A stretch of DNA of 64,000 nucleotides from Rotaria sordida (GCA_905250125.1 CAJNOL010000371.1:2814-66813), one strand, 5' to 3'. Counted from the stretch's first letter, positions 1-12,651 are shown. Notes: generated by a model not told the origin, from the sequence alone. Numbers and translations: made by a program.

Positions 1-205
1 ATCGTCACTCACACTCACATCCATACCCACACTCACCCACACCCACATTCACCCACACTCATCCACACTCACCCACACTCACCTACACCCACATTCACCC
101 ACACTCACCCACACTCACCCACACCCACACTCATCCACACTCACCCACACCCACACTCACCCACACCCACACTCACCCACACCCACACTCACCCACATCC
201 ACATC
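1..205. repeat. Telomere-like CCCACA/CTCA minisatellite
   Basis: The first ~205 bases are an imperfect tandem array built from CCCACA hexamers alternating with CTCA, TTCA and CATC spacers. Read on the minus strand it is G-rich (TGTGGG, TGAGTGTGGG). From memory, TGTGGG is the telomeric hexamer reported for bdelloid rotifers, so this could be degenerate subtelomeric or interstitial telomeric DNA. It could equally be an ordinary CA-rich minisatellite. The array is cut by the window edge, so its full length is unknown. Confidence 0.7.
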
Positions 206-654
206 CAGCCACCACTACCTACCACCGTTGATTCAGACGCAGAAAAGAATCCACGAAGTCGATTATTTTATTCTTCGGAAGTACACTTGATGCTTTACGT
301 CATTCTATAGAAATGTTGGAATTATCCTTCATTGGAAGGTTGAAGGCCGTCGCCGTTTCTGATTTCTCGGAAGAAACAAATCGTGGGTGAGTAATTGCTT
401 TCTTGCTGAAAGAAGAATTGATGTTGACAGAAGATTTTAAATTTGCGAAACGCTGAATAATCGAGAAGGTGGTATTTTCCCGGCCTACTTTCACAACAAG
501 TGGTGAGTAACGAACAGCCGATGAAGTGTTGGAAAAAACCTACGTTATGTTGGAAGAATATTGTTTGCTTATGATAAATATGCAGTATAAATAATATCAT
601 GATGCAAACAGATAATGTTCTTCGATAACAACACTTAAAGCTGTGGTATTTACC
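206..654. other. No gene seen
   Basis: AT-rich spacer between the repeat array and the small ORF starting at 655. Two overlapping minus-strand frames exist here but lack any family resemblance. Nothing else is recognised. Confidence 0.4.
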
Positions 655-1086
655 ATGTTGCCTACTCTTCTCTGGCTGGACACCTATGCTGATACTCCTG
701 GAAACTTTGGCAGCGCACTTAGTCAATACAAATCCTTAGTAACATTCACTCAGCCAGATGATTGCACTGCTTACCTCATAGCACATCAGAACGAACAAAT
801 ATTCTTAATTATTTCTGGCTCGTTTGCTAGAGATGTGGTACCGAAAGTGGCTAGCTATCCTCATATCGAACTGATATTTGTCTTTTGTGCTTCTATGGTC
901 ACTCATATGGATTGGGCCGTGGATTATTCGGATAAAATGGTGATGTTCGACTTTGGAGATGATTTATTGCAACGACTCTGGTCAGAACTAGAACGAGTTT
1001 TAAGAACACAAGCACAGGAATGTCTAATTCAAGCAGATGAACTAAACGATCGAGCTCGATTATTGAAAAAGCCAACGTGTGGATGA
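655..1086 (+). CDS. Short sensor/receiver-like domain protein, bdelloid-type family (possibly a fragment)
   Basis: A single-exon frame of 143 codons from ATG 655 (the frame opens 12 bases earlier at GTG) to TGA 1086. Its pattern is LLWLD near the start, then an alternating hydrophobic core: QIFLIISG around residues 47-54, VPKVASYPHIELIFVFC around 61-77, and DKMVMFDFGDDLLQRL further on. This resembles an N-terminal domain I recall from large bdelloid rotifer families (LIWLD...ILIVSG...IYVFC...), where it often precedes TPR or ADP-ribosyltransferase modules. Here no such downstream module follows before the stop, so the gene may be a stand-alone form or a truncated copy. The family link is from pattern memory only; no catalytic residues are recognisable. 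Confidence 0.5.
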   Translation: MLPTLLWLDTYADTPGNFGSALSQYKSLVTFTQPDDCTAYLIAHQNEQIFLIISGSFARDVVPKVASYPHIELIFVFCASMVTHMDWAVDYSDKMVMFDFGDDLLQRLWSELERVLRTQAQECLIQADELNDRARLLKKPTCG

Positions 1087-1757
1087 GTACAGATTGATGT
1101 TGACTTAATTGCGTGCTTTCTTCATACTCTGATTAGCTGCATTGCAAATAAATAGTTTTTGTTTGAGTGAACTCGAACCGAAAGATTTGATATTTATTCA
1201 TTTTTGATTTCCATTACCGTCGCTGTTATGTTGTTCAGTGAAATACGTGAAGTCTTCGAGAGAGAATGCAACTGTCGGTGTCGAAAAAATCCATAATTTT
1301 GCACTGAAAGAACTGGTATACTAAACAGATACCACTGTTCGGCTTCGAACCTCGTTGAATCATGAAACAGAAAGATTCTGTGTCCCTCAGCAATTCAGAT
1401 TCTTATGCATGCTATATCTATTTATCAAACCAAACGATATTCTCACAATCGAGAGTAATACGAAAAAGTTCCTGATCTTCCATTGCAGAGATCTTCAGAG
1501 AAACAATCTTGATGATGCCGTGTTCATATGCATTTTTATTTCTCAGTTTTGGATACGAAGGATCTTCTATACTATGGCCATTGTTTTCTGTTAAAATGAG
1601 AGATATCAAAATTCATTGAACGATCGAAGACGCTGTTTATCTATCAAAACTTCATTTTGCCATAGAGCAATGACTAAGAACCGTACATTATTTTTGAAAA
1701 ACCAACAGATACCATGACAAACTAATCTTTAATGCGTTAAGTTCAATTGTCTTGACG
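1087..1757. other. No gene seen
   Basis: AT-rich sequence downstream of the small ORF. Short overlapping frames on both strands show no domain pattern. Confidence 0.35.
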
Positions 1758-1802
1758 GAGTGGGTGTGAATAGTCTGTCCATTCACCCTCACACCCACAC
1801 TC
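1758..1802. repeat. TG-rich hairpin with telomere-like arms
   Basis: The left arm GAGTGGGTGTGA (from 1758) is answered by the right arm TCACACCCACACTC (ending 1802), separated by ~19 bases. The arms carry the same TGGGTGTG/CACACCCA motif as the array at the window start. Confidence 0.6.
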
Positions 1803-2960
1803 TTTGTGTGCATTTGACTGGATTTGACGAGATTCGACTTAGATTTCATTTGCTTTATCCAGTAAATTGTAGTTAAAGGTACTTGGCGTCGGAGAATCCA
1901 AATCTGCAATCGATTTCTCACAATTTTGAGTTCATTGTTTCTATATCGCATTGCTCGGAAACAAATTAATTTTTATTAAAGCAGCGATTTTTCCAGGAAA
2001 AAGTTTTATGAAAAACAGTGATCTTTCCAAAAAAGACAAATTTTTTTTTCGAAAAAGTGAACTCAAAATTTTGGAAATCTGATTTTCGATTCAGACTCAT
2101 CGATGTTGACTTCCTTTCGTCAAACTTTATAAAAAGAAGTCGTTAGTTTTTTTAGTGCAACAATTGAATTACAAAGTTTGACAAACTAATTATGGATTTG
2201 GGTTTGCTGATGTTGATTACTCTTGTTCCAAATTCACTAGTCAAATCCAAATTCAGTTGAACTTTAAACCAAATCCAGTTAAATCTAATGTTCGAATTTG
2301 ACAAGATTTGGGTTTGGTGCATCCCTACTCGGCCTTAAAACTTACACTTGTTATTTTTTTCGAAAATATGTATGTTCCACAAAATAAAACTTTCGAGTAA
2401 TGAAGAATTATTCAAGATGTAAAATCAGTAGATGCTGCAGCAGTTTCTCTAAATTTGAGCAACTGAGAGAAGAACTTAAGTCACACAAGATCGGCATTTG
2501 AATGCAGAAAAAATTTACTGAGGTCATGACCAAAAAAGTTATCCATGTACATCTCTAATCATAGATCTGTTTCTGTTGAATACCTATAGAACGAATCTAA
2601 ATTGATTGTCAGTTTACTTTCATTTTCATCCTTTCTTACGGTATATCTTTAAACATAATGTCACCAATATCTATTACGTAAACTTACTCCTAGATTAAGT
2701 GGTTATGATACTCGTGCATTGTAAGTTGTCCTGTAAAATTTCTTGTAACCCTGCTCTGCCCTGCTGCTGATGTGATCTGCAGGATTCTCAGTGAAAGACA
2801 TAATAAAAATAAATACAATAGATCGTAAAAATATCACGCAGAAACTACAGTACATGCACTCATACGGTACGTTCTATACTGCGAATAATAATAACACATT
2901 ACTATACGTATCGGTATGGATACAGATGCGTGAGTATGAATATCTTCGTTTAATTCACAT
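1803..2960. other. No gene seen
   Basis: AT-rich intergenic DNA. Around 2190-2320 the motif GGATTTGGGTTTG recurs in both orientations, suggesting a decayed inverted repeat, but I could not define its ends. Confidence 0.3.
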
Positions 2961-3022
2961 GCGCAAGCACACCACAAACCTACACTGCACACTCACACCC
3001 ACACCCCACCCACACTCTCAAG
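2961..3022. repeat. CA-rich telomere-like patch
   Basis: A short CACACCC/CCCACAC-rich stretch resembles the array at position 1. It lies just beyond the 3' end of the P2X gene. It is unlikely to be coding, although a short plus-strand frame crosses it. Confidence 0.45.
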
Positions 3023-3086
3023 CAAAACTATAGTTATTGTTTCTTTCTGTAGATCATGCATTATTATTAAGTGTTCTATATTACAT

Positions 3087-5459
3087 TTATCTATCCGTAT
3101 TTGATGCGTCATTTAACAATTGATCCTCATTTTTTTTAACACAAAGTTTTGAATGGTCTTTTGTCTCATCTAAACTTGTTTCCAATTGAAGTTTTTCAAA
3201 GACGTGTTCACGATAAGCACCTGACTTTTTTGATATATACAATACAATAATATCGGAAACAAATGTCGCTATACCAAATATTCCAATTAAAGAACCAATA
3301 TTTAAAGTTAACGTAATGAAATTAAATTTTCCAGCGTTGCCACTAACAGTAACTTTAAAACGAAGGCCATACGCCTTTGTTAATGTACGAAAATGTTCTT
3401 CATTTTGTTTCCAAGTCGAACTATAACGAAAATTAAACCCAACTGAAAATGGCTTTTCATGAAATGGTGCATCAAGACGACTAAATGTGTATTTAGGTTT
3501 ACATAATTTTATATTTCGATCCAAATTACAGTCCCAATGAAGTTTTATATTTATAAAACCACCATAGCGTAACATTAAATCACGTTCAGTACTGTTATCT
3601 TCAGCCTGATTTAGCATATAATCAATAGTATATATTGGACAATCTTTATTGTGAATTGGATCAAAAATGCATGGCTTCAAATTATCAACCATGTTTTTGG
3701 TTTTAACTCCAAATAATGGAAATTCAAGAAAAGTTTTTATAAATACTGTAAAATTAAGAATTCCTTGAACAAGCATCATCGATGACTCACCATCTTCCGG
3801 TGGACACCAACCTAAATAAAAAGATTTCATAACAGTAAAAAAAAAAGCAATCTACGAGCTTTTTTAATAAAAACAAAATTCCATTAACGATCTTTCAATT
3901 ATCCGATACTTTCTAATGAATAAATATTCTCTAGTCAAGTGACTTAATCGCTTAGAAACGTTTCGTCAATAACTCAGACAATGGCAAAGACTGCCATTGC
4001 TTTTTCTTTATGATTGATTATTGCTATTCGAATCTTAGCGGCAAACTTAATATCCTTAGAACGTAATACATGATAGTTCAACAAAAGCAGAAAGAGAGTT
4101 TAATTAAGTAATAGTGTACATTTTGTTTGAGTATTTATTATGTTCCTAATGAAAGATCGTCGTTACAATATTTTTGATTCTTCAAGTTAATATTTAGTTA
4201 ATCATATTAACATTTAAATCTAAGACGATCAGAAAGTGTCATGGAATTTTTCAGAGGTTATTCCTCGATGCGAAAATTTCGTAGACTTCCTTACTCGAAT
4301 CAAATTTAGTTTATCGATCATTGCAAATAAAGCATATATCTATGAATAGTTGTGCTACTCAGTATCTAGGGTGATGAAGTTGAAGGCCGATTGAAATTCT
4401 TGTCCACATCTATAACTTTCAAACATTTTTTTGAGTTTTCGACTACGCAGCATAGAAATTTGTATTTTCTGCAATAAAGATAATGACAGAGGACATTTAA
4501 AGATCGCACACTAATAACATCGCGAGATTTCACTACGAACTTCAGTAGAGTATTTTATGTCTTTCAATATGACAGATTCCAACAATTGTAGTTTATACAA
4601 TGATCGAAGAATATATATTAATAACATCTCATTCTTGATATATAAGCTAATTTTTTTTTATTGCATTTCCAAAAAATTAAGTAGAAGGATATGTACACAA
4701 AAATGTATCTGAAAATGACTAGAATAAAACAAATTCTATGTATTGAGCAACAACCATTACATGGTTTTACACATTTCATTCTAGTTGAAATTGTTCTAAT
4801 AAGTTTTCAATTAGTTTTTATTTTTTAAATAGCATCTTCTTTTATTCATGGAAAAAGAATTCTTCTTAAATTCTGCTATCAACACAAAAAATCTACCTGC
4901 ATATTCACATAAACCCTTTGAACTTGTTATCACAGATCTTGTCTGATAGACGATATTTTTCTCTGGTGTAAATAAACATCGACCTGTCCACCGTCCATTC
5001 ATGGTCGGTATAAATGATTGATTTGAACATATGCTGTCATTTTTACATATTGCTTGTTTCAATTCTATATTTTCAGCACATGTTGATTGTCTTTGATTAG
5101 TTCGAACAAAATTAGTCATAACAAACATACCATTGTTTTCCGATGGTGGAATAACATAATCTATTAAAATATAACGAGTGATTCATCTATCAATAGGATT
5201 CTTGGTTTCACATCATACCTGCAACATCCATGATAACAGTCTTATTTTGTGGCATCTCAACTTGACCGATACCTTTGACTTTAAGTGTGGTTGATGATAC
5301 TACTGTTGTATCATGTTTTTGATAACCTTTTTTGTATACAAGCAAATATAATGTAGAATATATAACAATAATTACTTGGATAATGCGAAGTAAAAGAGTA
5401 AATCGTACGCTATGTATTAATGCGAATTTCGGTGTTTTATATACAGTGAAATAATACAT
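3087..5459 (-). CDS. P2X-type ATP-gated cation channel
   Basis: Three exons on the minus strand: 5459-5219, 5160-4897 and 3811-3087, with GT..AG introns of 58 and 1085 bp, give 409 aa. Residues 7-11 are YKTPK, containing the conserved T-x-K site. TM1 spans about 21-41 and TM2 about 333-360 (GKFNFITLTLNIGSLIG onward). Residues expected to bind ATP are all present: K60 and K62 (LKVKG), T190 (NFTVFIK), N295-F-R297, and K314 in the TLTKAYG segment. The extracellular loop keeps ten cysteines, the number typical of the family. P2X subunits form trimers that open a cation pore on extracellular ATP. The cytoplasmic tail after TM2 is short (about 45 aa) and charged. The start is the first ATG of exon 1; the N-terminus is slightly shorter than usual. 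The subtype cannot be assigned. Confidence 0.93.
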
Positions 5460-5837
5460 AAAAGTTGTTTTATATATTCACCAATATGAAAATGACTTTT
5501 CGCCGATGAATTGGAATTCACGTTTTCTCAATAAAATGTTTTATTTATTCTAAAATAGCAACAATAATTATGTTCAATTATTTTTACAGGATACACAATC
5601 CCATATACTGAATATATTGTTTATATGTTTTCTCATCATATTATTGCTGTGTTTCTCTTGCAATACTAAAATTCATATAAGGTACATCTTGGTATTGATG
5701 TGGGAAGAAATATGCGCGTCTAAACGAAGTATGTAATATTCTAAGTGTATTAAAAAGAGGATGGCTATTAATGTGATAAAAAAAAACGATAAGTCAACGT
5801 GAATATCAATTTATTGTAATAATCTTGTGTATAAGAG
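5460..5837. other. Upstream region of the P2X gene; no gene seen
   Basis: AT-rich spacer immediately upstream of the P2X start codon, so it should hold the promoter. No distinct motif is recognised. Confidence 0.35.
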
Positions 5838-5892
5838 AAATTTATTAGCGCAATCCCAGTGAAACTAAAATGTAAAACACGATGTAGCTGTT
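5838..5892 (-). repeat. Dispersed ~55-bp motif, copy 1
   Basis: On the minus strand it contains AACAGCTACATCGTGTTTTA, then ACATTTTAG and GGGATTGCGCTAA. Recognisable copies occur at 18991 (+), 38658 (+) and 55268 (-). Confidence 0.6.
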
Positions 5893-6430
5893 TTCGCTTA
5901 TTTCATAAAAGTGCCTTTTTTCCATCGATTGTCGAGCACATTTCTTTATCATTTTTATTTTTCACAGTGTTGAATAGCTGCAATAGTGAAGCAGTTGATA
6001 CACTGTTGCAAGATCTTAGTAATATAGAGTTTATCACAATCTATTGAGACTGTCTGTCACGATCATTAGATGGACAAGATAGAGGAAAGAACGTAGTAGG
6101 TTCAAATTTCTACCTAATATACTTCAAAATTCCTTCTGGACTATATTTCACAAAAATAAAATCTGATAGTTACGAAATATTTCATAATGGCATTCACTAT
6201 TGACAATGCAAACGGTATATTCATTTAGGGAATTGTGTTTTTATCCAAATTCAATATGGGGCTTCTCGTTATTTTGTCACAAAATCATACAGGATAAAAA
6301 TACCAATCCATTGTCTTCAGCAAAGTCTCTTGCTTGGTTTTTGTTCAGTGACAGACATCTTCAATAATTGATACAGAAAGAATTAATTCATTCGAAAGAG
6401 GTTCACTAATAGCATTTAAAGCTATTAAGC
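5893..6430. other. No gene seen
   Basis: AT-rich spacer. The short plus-strand frame at 5859-6047 overlaps the dispersed motif and looks fortuitous. Confidence 0.3.
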
Positions 6431-6434
6431 TTAA

Positions 6435-7149
6435 ATCTTCCCCTTCCTTCAAAAAGGTCACTTTTCGTCAGAAACATCAAAATCGAGATAAATCCATGAG
6501 AAAATAGCTCGACATCTGCTCTTTCACAAATGGAAAACAAATTTTATTCGACCATTCTTTTTTACCAAAAATTTCGGAACATTTTCGTCATCCCCTATTC
6601 GAAAAACAAGTCGTTTTTACAAAACACCGAAAGTCGTTTTTCGTTTTTCTCAGAACATGGATTCGACGACGTATCTCCAGCGTCATTCTATTACAATAAG
6701 CGGTAAAATCAAATCTTTTTTTTTCGTTTGAAAGCTCGCCTTTAGGGCTAGCGACTCTTATGGCCTTTTTTTACAAAAGGGCTTAAATAAAGAAAAATGC
6801 TATCATTTTCCTCAAAATTTCGCTATTTTCTGAGGTCCATGATCTCGCACGTGGATAAAGTAAGAGAAAGAAGAAAATAAGAAAAAGGGCGACGAAAGTC
6901 GCTAGTCCCAGAGGTCCTCTTTATAATAAAAAAAAGAAAATGGGCTCTATCTCTTAAAGTAGTTAGATGGCCTTAGTGATACTGTACGGATAAAAATAGC
7001 TACTAAAATTAACCCAGCTTCCGATTAGAAAGAAATTTAGGGCTCAAATTTTTTTCTATGCATGACTATCCATCTCCGAACATGTGCAGAAAGTTTCAAC
7101 TCAATAGTGCGTTCCAGCTCGGAGATTCTATTTTGAGGAGAGGGGCGCT
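6435..7149 (-). mobile_element. Diverged ~715-bp TTAA-associated MITE-like element
   Basis: The sequence after TTAA at 6431-6434 matches, with divergence, the reverse complement of the element in the SCAI intron at 44791-45525. Shared landmarks are a C-rich end followed by TCAAAAAGGTCACTTTTCGT; GAGATAAATCCATGAGAAAA; ATCTGCTCTTTC; a TTTTTCGTTTTTCTCAG stretch; and at the other end CTCGGAGATTCTATTTTGAG followed by a G-rich run. Lengths agree (715 versus 735 bp). An internal inverted repeat is also present (GGGCTAGCGACT near 6746, answered near 6900). No coding capacity is seen, so it would be non-autonomous. The right end is only approximate. Confidence 0.6.
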
Positions 7150-10100
7150 AATTGGGATTTCAAAATTTCATGCCTTGACCTGTCTTAGCCCGCAGATTTC
7201 GCAAGTGTTTCTATTTATCTTTCGTTTCAAACTATTGAAAATCGTTAACTTCTTACTAGTACGTGCGTGAGACCGAAACCAAACCTAATTGAGACCCAGT
7301 AAAATTGATTCGAATCTGAATGAAAGTTTTCTCATTCATTTTGCTCTTTACTACCTACGGTAGCAACTTTAGTAAAGATTGAATATTTGATGAAAATATC
7401 CCATTGCGATATGAAGTCTTCTGAAATTATTGTATTTAGTGATTCCTTACTGCTAGACAATTTTGTAGTTCAAAATCTTTAAAGTATATCTGATTTCTAT
7501 CTGTAAGCCCTTTTTGGATCTGAGGAAAAACCTTTATTTTTGTATATTTCAAACAAAGTTGATAGCTATAAAAATCATTTGTAAACGTCTGTCACTGGAT
7601 TAAAAATTGCTATTCTCCTTTGTCATCAGATAAGAATAGCTGATTTGCTGCAAAAACATGGTGAAGATATTTCACTCTGTAAGGATCAAATCTGATATGA
7701 GTCATTTTCATCACTTACCATTATGATTGGTGAATTTTTCTTGAAAATGTTTTGATCTCAAAACGGAATCGTAAAAAAAGCTATTTGAATACTTCAAATA
7801 CTAATCGACTTTCTCAATTTGATCGACATATGTAGCTAAAAGTAAATAACTTTAGACAGATTAAACTATTCGAAATTCTCAATTTATAGTATCTATGAGC
7901 GATTACAAAGTTTGCAGAGTAATTAACTTCAAAAGCTTAATTATTCTACTACATGTAACATGTATGATTCTTCTTCAGCAAGTATTTCGAACAATTCTCT
8001 TCTAATATCTACGTTCTCCGATTATTCGTTGATTTTTCAATATTGTTGTCCTACTAGCTGAATACCAAAGTAATGATCTAGAGATTTTCTGTCCTATTTG
8101 TATGAAAATAATGCTAGGAATACGCCACTGAAACAACCACATTCTTTCATTTATGATCGATGAAAGAATACCTGGAAAAGTATATAGTAATTGTAACAGG
8201 AAATTTTGAAAAATTTCGTAAGATTTCTTGCAAAAATAGCTGCTCCTCGAACGACCCGCTTACATTACTCTCAAGAATCAGTAAGTAAATAGTATCTTAA
8301 GTGTTAAACTGTGTCTACAGATCCAAACGTCTCGTTTCACGTGTTTTAACTAAAGAGAAATATTTCCATTGGTTGGAAGAAAACAATGAAAATTCAATAA
8401 TCCGCACCTGAGAAGACGAGCCTGAGCTATACATTACTCTCAGACTCTTTTCTGTAAACAAAAATTTGATTTTCGTTGCTCGTCGACTTCGGACGCATAT
8501 TTCTTCATTTCCTAAATATTTTCCTTCTTTATGCATGTTTGAAAAATTGCTCATGTCTTCATAGGCCTCAGAGTATACATAATAGAAACTAAAGCTTATT
8601 AGTACAGCTTCTTGAGAACTGAAATCTGGAATTCACATGTTTCCTCTAAACTATAAAACCTAACTGCTTGTGGTATTCTGGAACAGTAAAAATTAGTCAA
8701 GGATTGACTATTTTCAGAATTTCTAAACGAAGTCGTAAACTAGAACGAAAAAAAATGTTTGAACATTCTAAGAGATAGAGAAATCAAGCCCTCTATCCTG
8801 CACTGCTTGGAATCTCTCTGCTTGCCACATATTACAGACTCATTGGTAAGATCTGTAACGGAGACCTGCATTTTTATGGTCTGTAATCGGGATGGGAGGA
8901 GAGAGACCGAAACTCGAACTGAAAACTTACACTCAATATTGTCTTCGAAAATATGCGTAAGGTGTAATTGATTCTGATACGTGAAAGGAAAGCCTCAGTC
9001 AAGAAACGATCAGTCTTATTGCAAAAAAAAAGCAACTACCACAATTATAACGCAAGGTTTCAATCACAAGGAACAATTATGTAAAACATGTTTCAAAGAT
9101 TAGGAAACCCCTTCTACGTTTGCGGCTCCTTCGTAAACTACTAATCATTCTCCAATTCGCAAGAGTAAAAACAGAGCTAAACTAAATTCATTATTATACG
9201 ATTCATCATAGTACCGAGCTCTGATATGAATTGATAGATTTGAATTTGAGTAGACTAAATACAAATAATATATTCTTATTTACCGTGAAATAATGTCTGA
9301 AGGCGATCGAAGTAGAAAAAGAATCAGTAAATTCACTAGGTGTATATCCAAATGAATGACAAAAGATCAAAAATTATGTGACGAGAAATGCGTCTATCAT
9401 TCTCTTTTATAATAGTCATTAATCATCCATGTACTACTATTATTTTATTTTACTACACAAACGAACGCGGCAAATAAAAAAAAATGCAGGCAATACTTTT
9501 TCTCTTCTTACACGTAAAATAATCGCTAAATTGATGGACAGAAAGAAAACAAAAGTAATTATAAACATATTCACATGCTCTCTTAGATTGACGAAATACG
9601 TGTAGGTAATTAGATACAAGAAGATACGTAAACACGATTTTTGTTTTTTCTTCTTTATGTACACATGGTTTCTTGATATTTTCAACCTTATGAAAAGAGC
9701 ATGAGCGACGTACGTAGAGACAATCTTAAGGGTAAAAGTCAGAGATTTTTCAGTATTTAAATTCAAGAAGTCAACAATTAATTTTTTAGATACAATAATA
9801 ATCGCCATGAGTAAAACTAATGACGAATTACTATTTTCCAATATGTTAGTCTTTTTGTTTTGCTTTTGAAATTTATTATTTTTTTTATTGATAGAAAATG
9901 CTACAAGAATTGATTTTCAACATCTAACGTAGTTCCATAATCATTAAGATAATAATAATTTTCATTCTGGGAATCTATATGTCGATTGTATTATCATTGG
10001 ATAATGCAACACGTGTTGTTATATATTCTAATGTACGGTAATAGACATCAACATTTAAATGTGTTGTTCGATAAATTAATAAATGGCAAGGAATCTCTAA

Positions 10101-10190
10101 TTGAATATGATTCACTTGGATATGATACTGTTGATTTTCCTAAATAAATTTATAATTGTCTCAATCAATAAACCGAGAACTATTGGACTG
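7150..10190. other. Gene-poor AT-rich stretch
   Basis: No supported gene in about 3 kb. Frames of 60-133 codons occur, the longest being 9440-9841 on the minus strand. They are hydrophobic, lysine-rich translations of AT-rich DNA without family patterns. No tRNA-like or clear repeat structure was recognised. Confidence 0.35.
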
Positions 10191-10194
10191 GATA

Positions 10195-10460
10195 GAATTA
10201 TAGTATTTAAATAAATAATAAATCAATGATTATTCGATGAATAAAATCGTCATTATATGTTCGAGTGAATAAACTGATGATCATTCAATAACTAAATTCA
10301 TTATTCGTAGTTGTTTAAAGAAATATATTAATAATCATTCAAATGAATAACTTTATAATGGCTTAGATAACTACATTAATGATTTTTCGAATAAATGAAA
10401 TCATAATTTTTGCGACGAATAAATCAAGAATCTTTCGTATAAATGATATCATCATTGTTT
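10195..10460. repeat. Degenerate tandem repeat of GAATAAA...ATSATTATTCR units
   Basis: About eight imperfect units of roughly 28-35 bp follow the pattern GAATAAA-x-(T/A)CATNATCATTC-G. Examples are near 10220, 10245, 10270, 10335, 10390 and 10415. The units are diverged and variable in spacing, so this is an old minisatellite or a remnant of one. Confidence 0.5.
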
Positions 10461-11564
10461 AATTGACATATGATAACAAAAAGTACTGTTGTTTGTTCGG
10501 ATTATTAGAATGTAATTTGTTATTTATTTTCAATTGTTGTTTGTTTTGTTGATGTTGTTTTATTTTGTTGTTGTGTATATGAAATGAAAAATTTTCTATA
10601 ATAAATTTAAATTTCATTTACCTTTTTTTTTCTTTGAAGTATTTAATTTAAAGATAAAACTAGTGAAGATGATTGTTTGATAAAATTGACTTGTAGACAA
10701 CGTTAATTGCTCAGCATCATCTTATAATAAGTGACATTCAGAATTTATTTGTTTATTTTCGAAACATGTATACAACTTGTTTATAATCATATAATAGTGG
10801 TTGATTGTTCGATCTGATCAGATTCCATGGCTGACAATATTTAAGTAATATATTTGATTATCATTTTATTAAACCTGTTGATTGACGAATAATTGTATTA
10901 TTTGCTGATTAGGTGATTGTTTAAATCGGGTTAATGAACTTTGACAATCTAAATAGATCAGATACAAATATTATCTACAAAATATTGTGTTCTTATTCAT
11001 TTATTGTGTTATTGATGTTGTGAACGATGGTTGGCTGTTGTTGTAAGTTCTTATCAAATGTCACTAATTATTTATTTGTTTTTCCTTTATTTGTTTTTTG
11101 TTTCTTTCTTTATTTTTTATTTATTTATATATTTTTTTAATGTTTTTTTATTTACTCCATCGTTCTTTATATTGGTTTTTTGCAAAAATAATTTATTTTC
11201 ATTTTTGTTCTTGCTTTATCTTCTTCTTGCTTTGATTTGAATCCAACTAGAATTTCACCTTTATGTTTGTTTATCGTGACTTGATGGCTTGTGTATATAT
11301 CATCTCTTGCTAGCTGTGCTCATAGTTTTCTATAATTGTATTTGTAATAAATTGGTCGTTTAATTTTGTGTTGAAAATCTGGCCGATGTTGTTGTTTCCA
11401 TTTAAGTTTCACATTTTTATGACGTTGTTTTTCAGCTTTTGATAAAGTTTGGCTTGTTATTGTGCCAATTGTTGTTCGATTGAATTAAATTCATCTATGT
11501 CTTGTTGTGTTGCTGTAATGGTTAAGGCAGGTGGTTTGTTGTTTTGTGACGGTAATATTGATTC
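10461..11564. other. Low-complexity AT/T-rich stretch, possible end of a retroelement relic
   Basis: T-rich, with TTG/TTTTG runs. On the minus strand, about 11250-11450 contains a lysine/glutamine-rich readable segment (SKAEKQRHKNVKLKWKQQ) that may continue the relic at 11565-12651 beyond stops. The plus-strand frame at 11031-11240 is a phenylalanine/leucine low-complexity artefact. Confidence 0.35.
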
Positions 11565-12651
11565 TTACTTATTGAATTTTGGTCGTAATATTTCAATTAA
11601 TTCATCTTCACTGATATTTGATAGGTCATCATCTAAATTCATTCCAATATTGGTTGATGTTGTCGGCGATGTTTGAGGTATTTGATGATTGTCTGTTTTT
11701 TCTGGATACATATGGAAGAATGATTCGGCAACTGCAGCACAATCGTTTATTACATATTGTTTCATTTTTTGCCGTTTTTATTGTTCTATTTTTTTTTATT
11801 ATGCTCGTATTGACTAAATAATTTGTTTTCCAAGGTATTTAATTCTAAGTCCAAGCCACATTGCCAAAAATTTCTTGTTTTTGATTTGTCGAGGAATTTT
11901 TCTAATGCTGTTGCTGTGGCATCCTGAGGTGACCATGTTGTATTAAAGTCATAATGAGTTAGATGATCACAATTGTATCGAGTATTATAACTTGTTTTTT
12001 CATTTTTCATCTCATCATTACTACCAGATGTATCAAACATATTTACTGATACATCCCCGGTTCCATCACCATGTCTTTCCATTTTTGAATGCGTTTTACA
12101 TATTTCGTCATGCCAATTCCTATATTTAGACTGTAAATTACTATCATCAATTTCTTTACTTATATGGATAAGGTCGAGATAATGAAAATTTTCGAATTCA
12201 TTGTCGATTGGTCCCCGTGATATGATTTCGTTGTTGTTATTGAATGTAATTGAACATAATTGTTTGATTTTTTGAAGATAATAATGATGGTGGATCAGGC
12301 AAGTAATTGAATTCGACTAATATTATCGTCGAATTGTAGATCGAATGTACGAATTGTATTTGTAGTAATGTATCTTTTTTTTTCTTCTTTCCTTTTTTTG
12401 GGATTCTGTATCAACCACGTATCTTTTTGTTTCTTTTGCTTCTATAATTGATTCATCCATAATGTTAATTATTGTTTTATAATGAATATGTATAATGTTG
12501 ATGTTTAATGATGATTCAAATGGTGGATATTGAGCTCTTAATTTTTCATTTTTTCCTATTCTTCTCGCTGTTTTTCGCTAGTTCCGTTGTTGTTCAGCAT
12601 TTAATTTATGATAATAATCCGATGGATTATTTAAATCAGGTTTTGAATGTG
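11565..12651 (-). pseudogene. Decayed coding relic, possibly retroelement ORF
   Basis: Three readable minus-strand blocks lie in line but are split by stops and frame changes. Block 1 starts with MSHSKPDLNNPSDYYHKLN (12651 down), then RKTARRIGKNEKLRAQYPPF. Block 2 is 12082-11786, acidic and polar with SPQDATATALEKFLDKSKTR. Block 3 is 11765-11565, with SNISEDELIEILRPKFNK. The order and composition suggest one former protein of perhaps 300-400 aa. It lies just downstream, on the same strand, of an integrase-like relic (13510-13150), so a retrotransposon gag or accessory ORF is possible. I do not recognise the family. Confidence 0.4.

Noticed and set aside
300-726. Two overlapping minus-strand frames of 64 and 134 codons
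   Set aside because: They overlap the better-supported plus-strand ORF or its leader and show no domain pattern.
9440-9841. 133-codon minus-strand frame, hydrophobic
   Set aside because: Composition follows the AT-rich DNA (Ile, Leu, Lys, Phe), there is no recognisable fold, and no splice-consistent neighbours; a chance frame is as likely.
11031-11240. Plus-strand Phe/Leu-rich frame
   Set aside because: Low-complexity translation of a T-rich tract.
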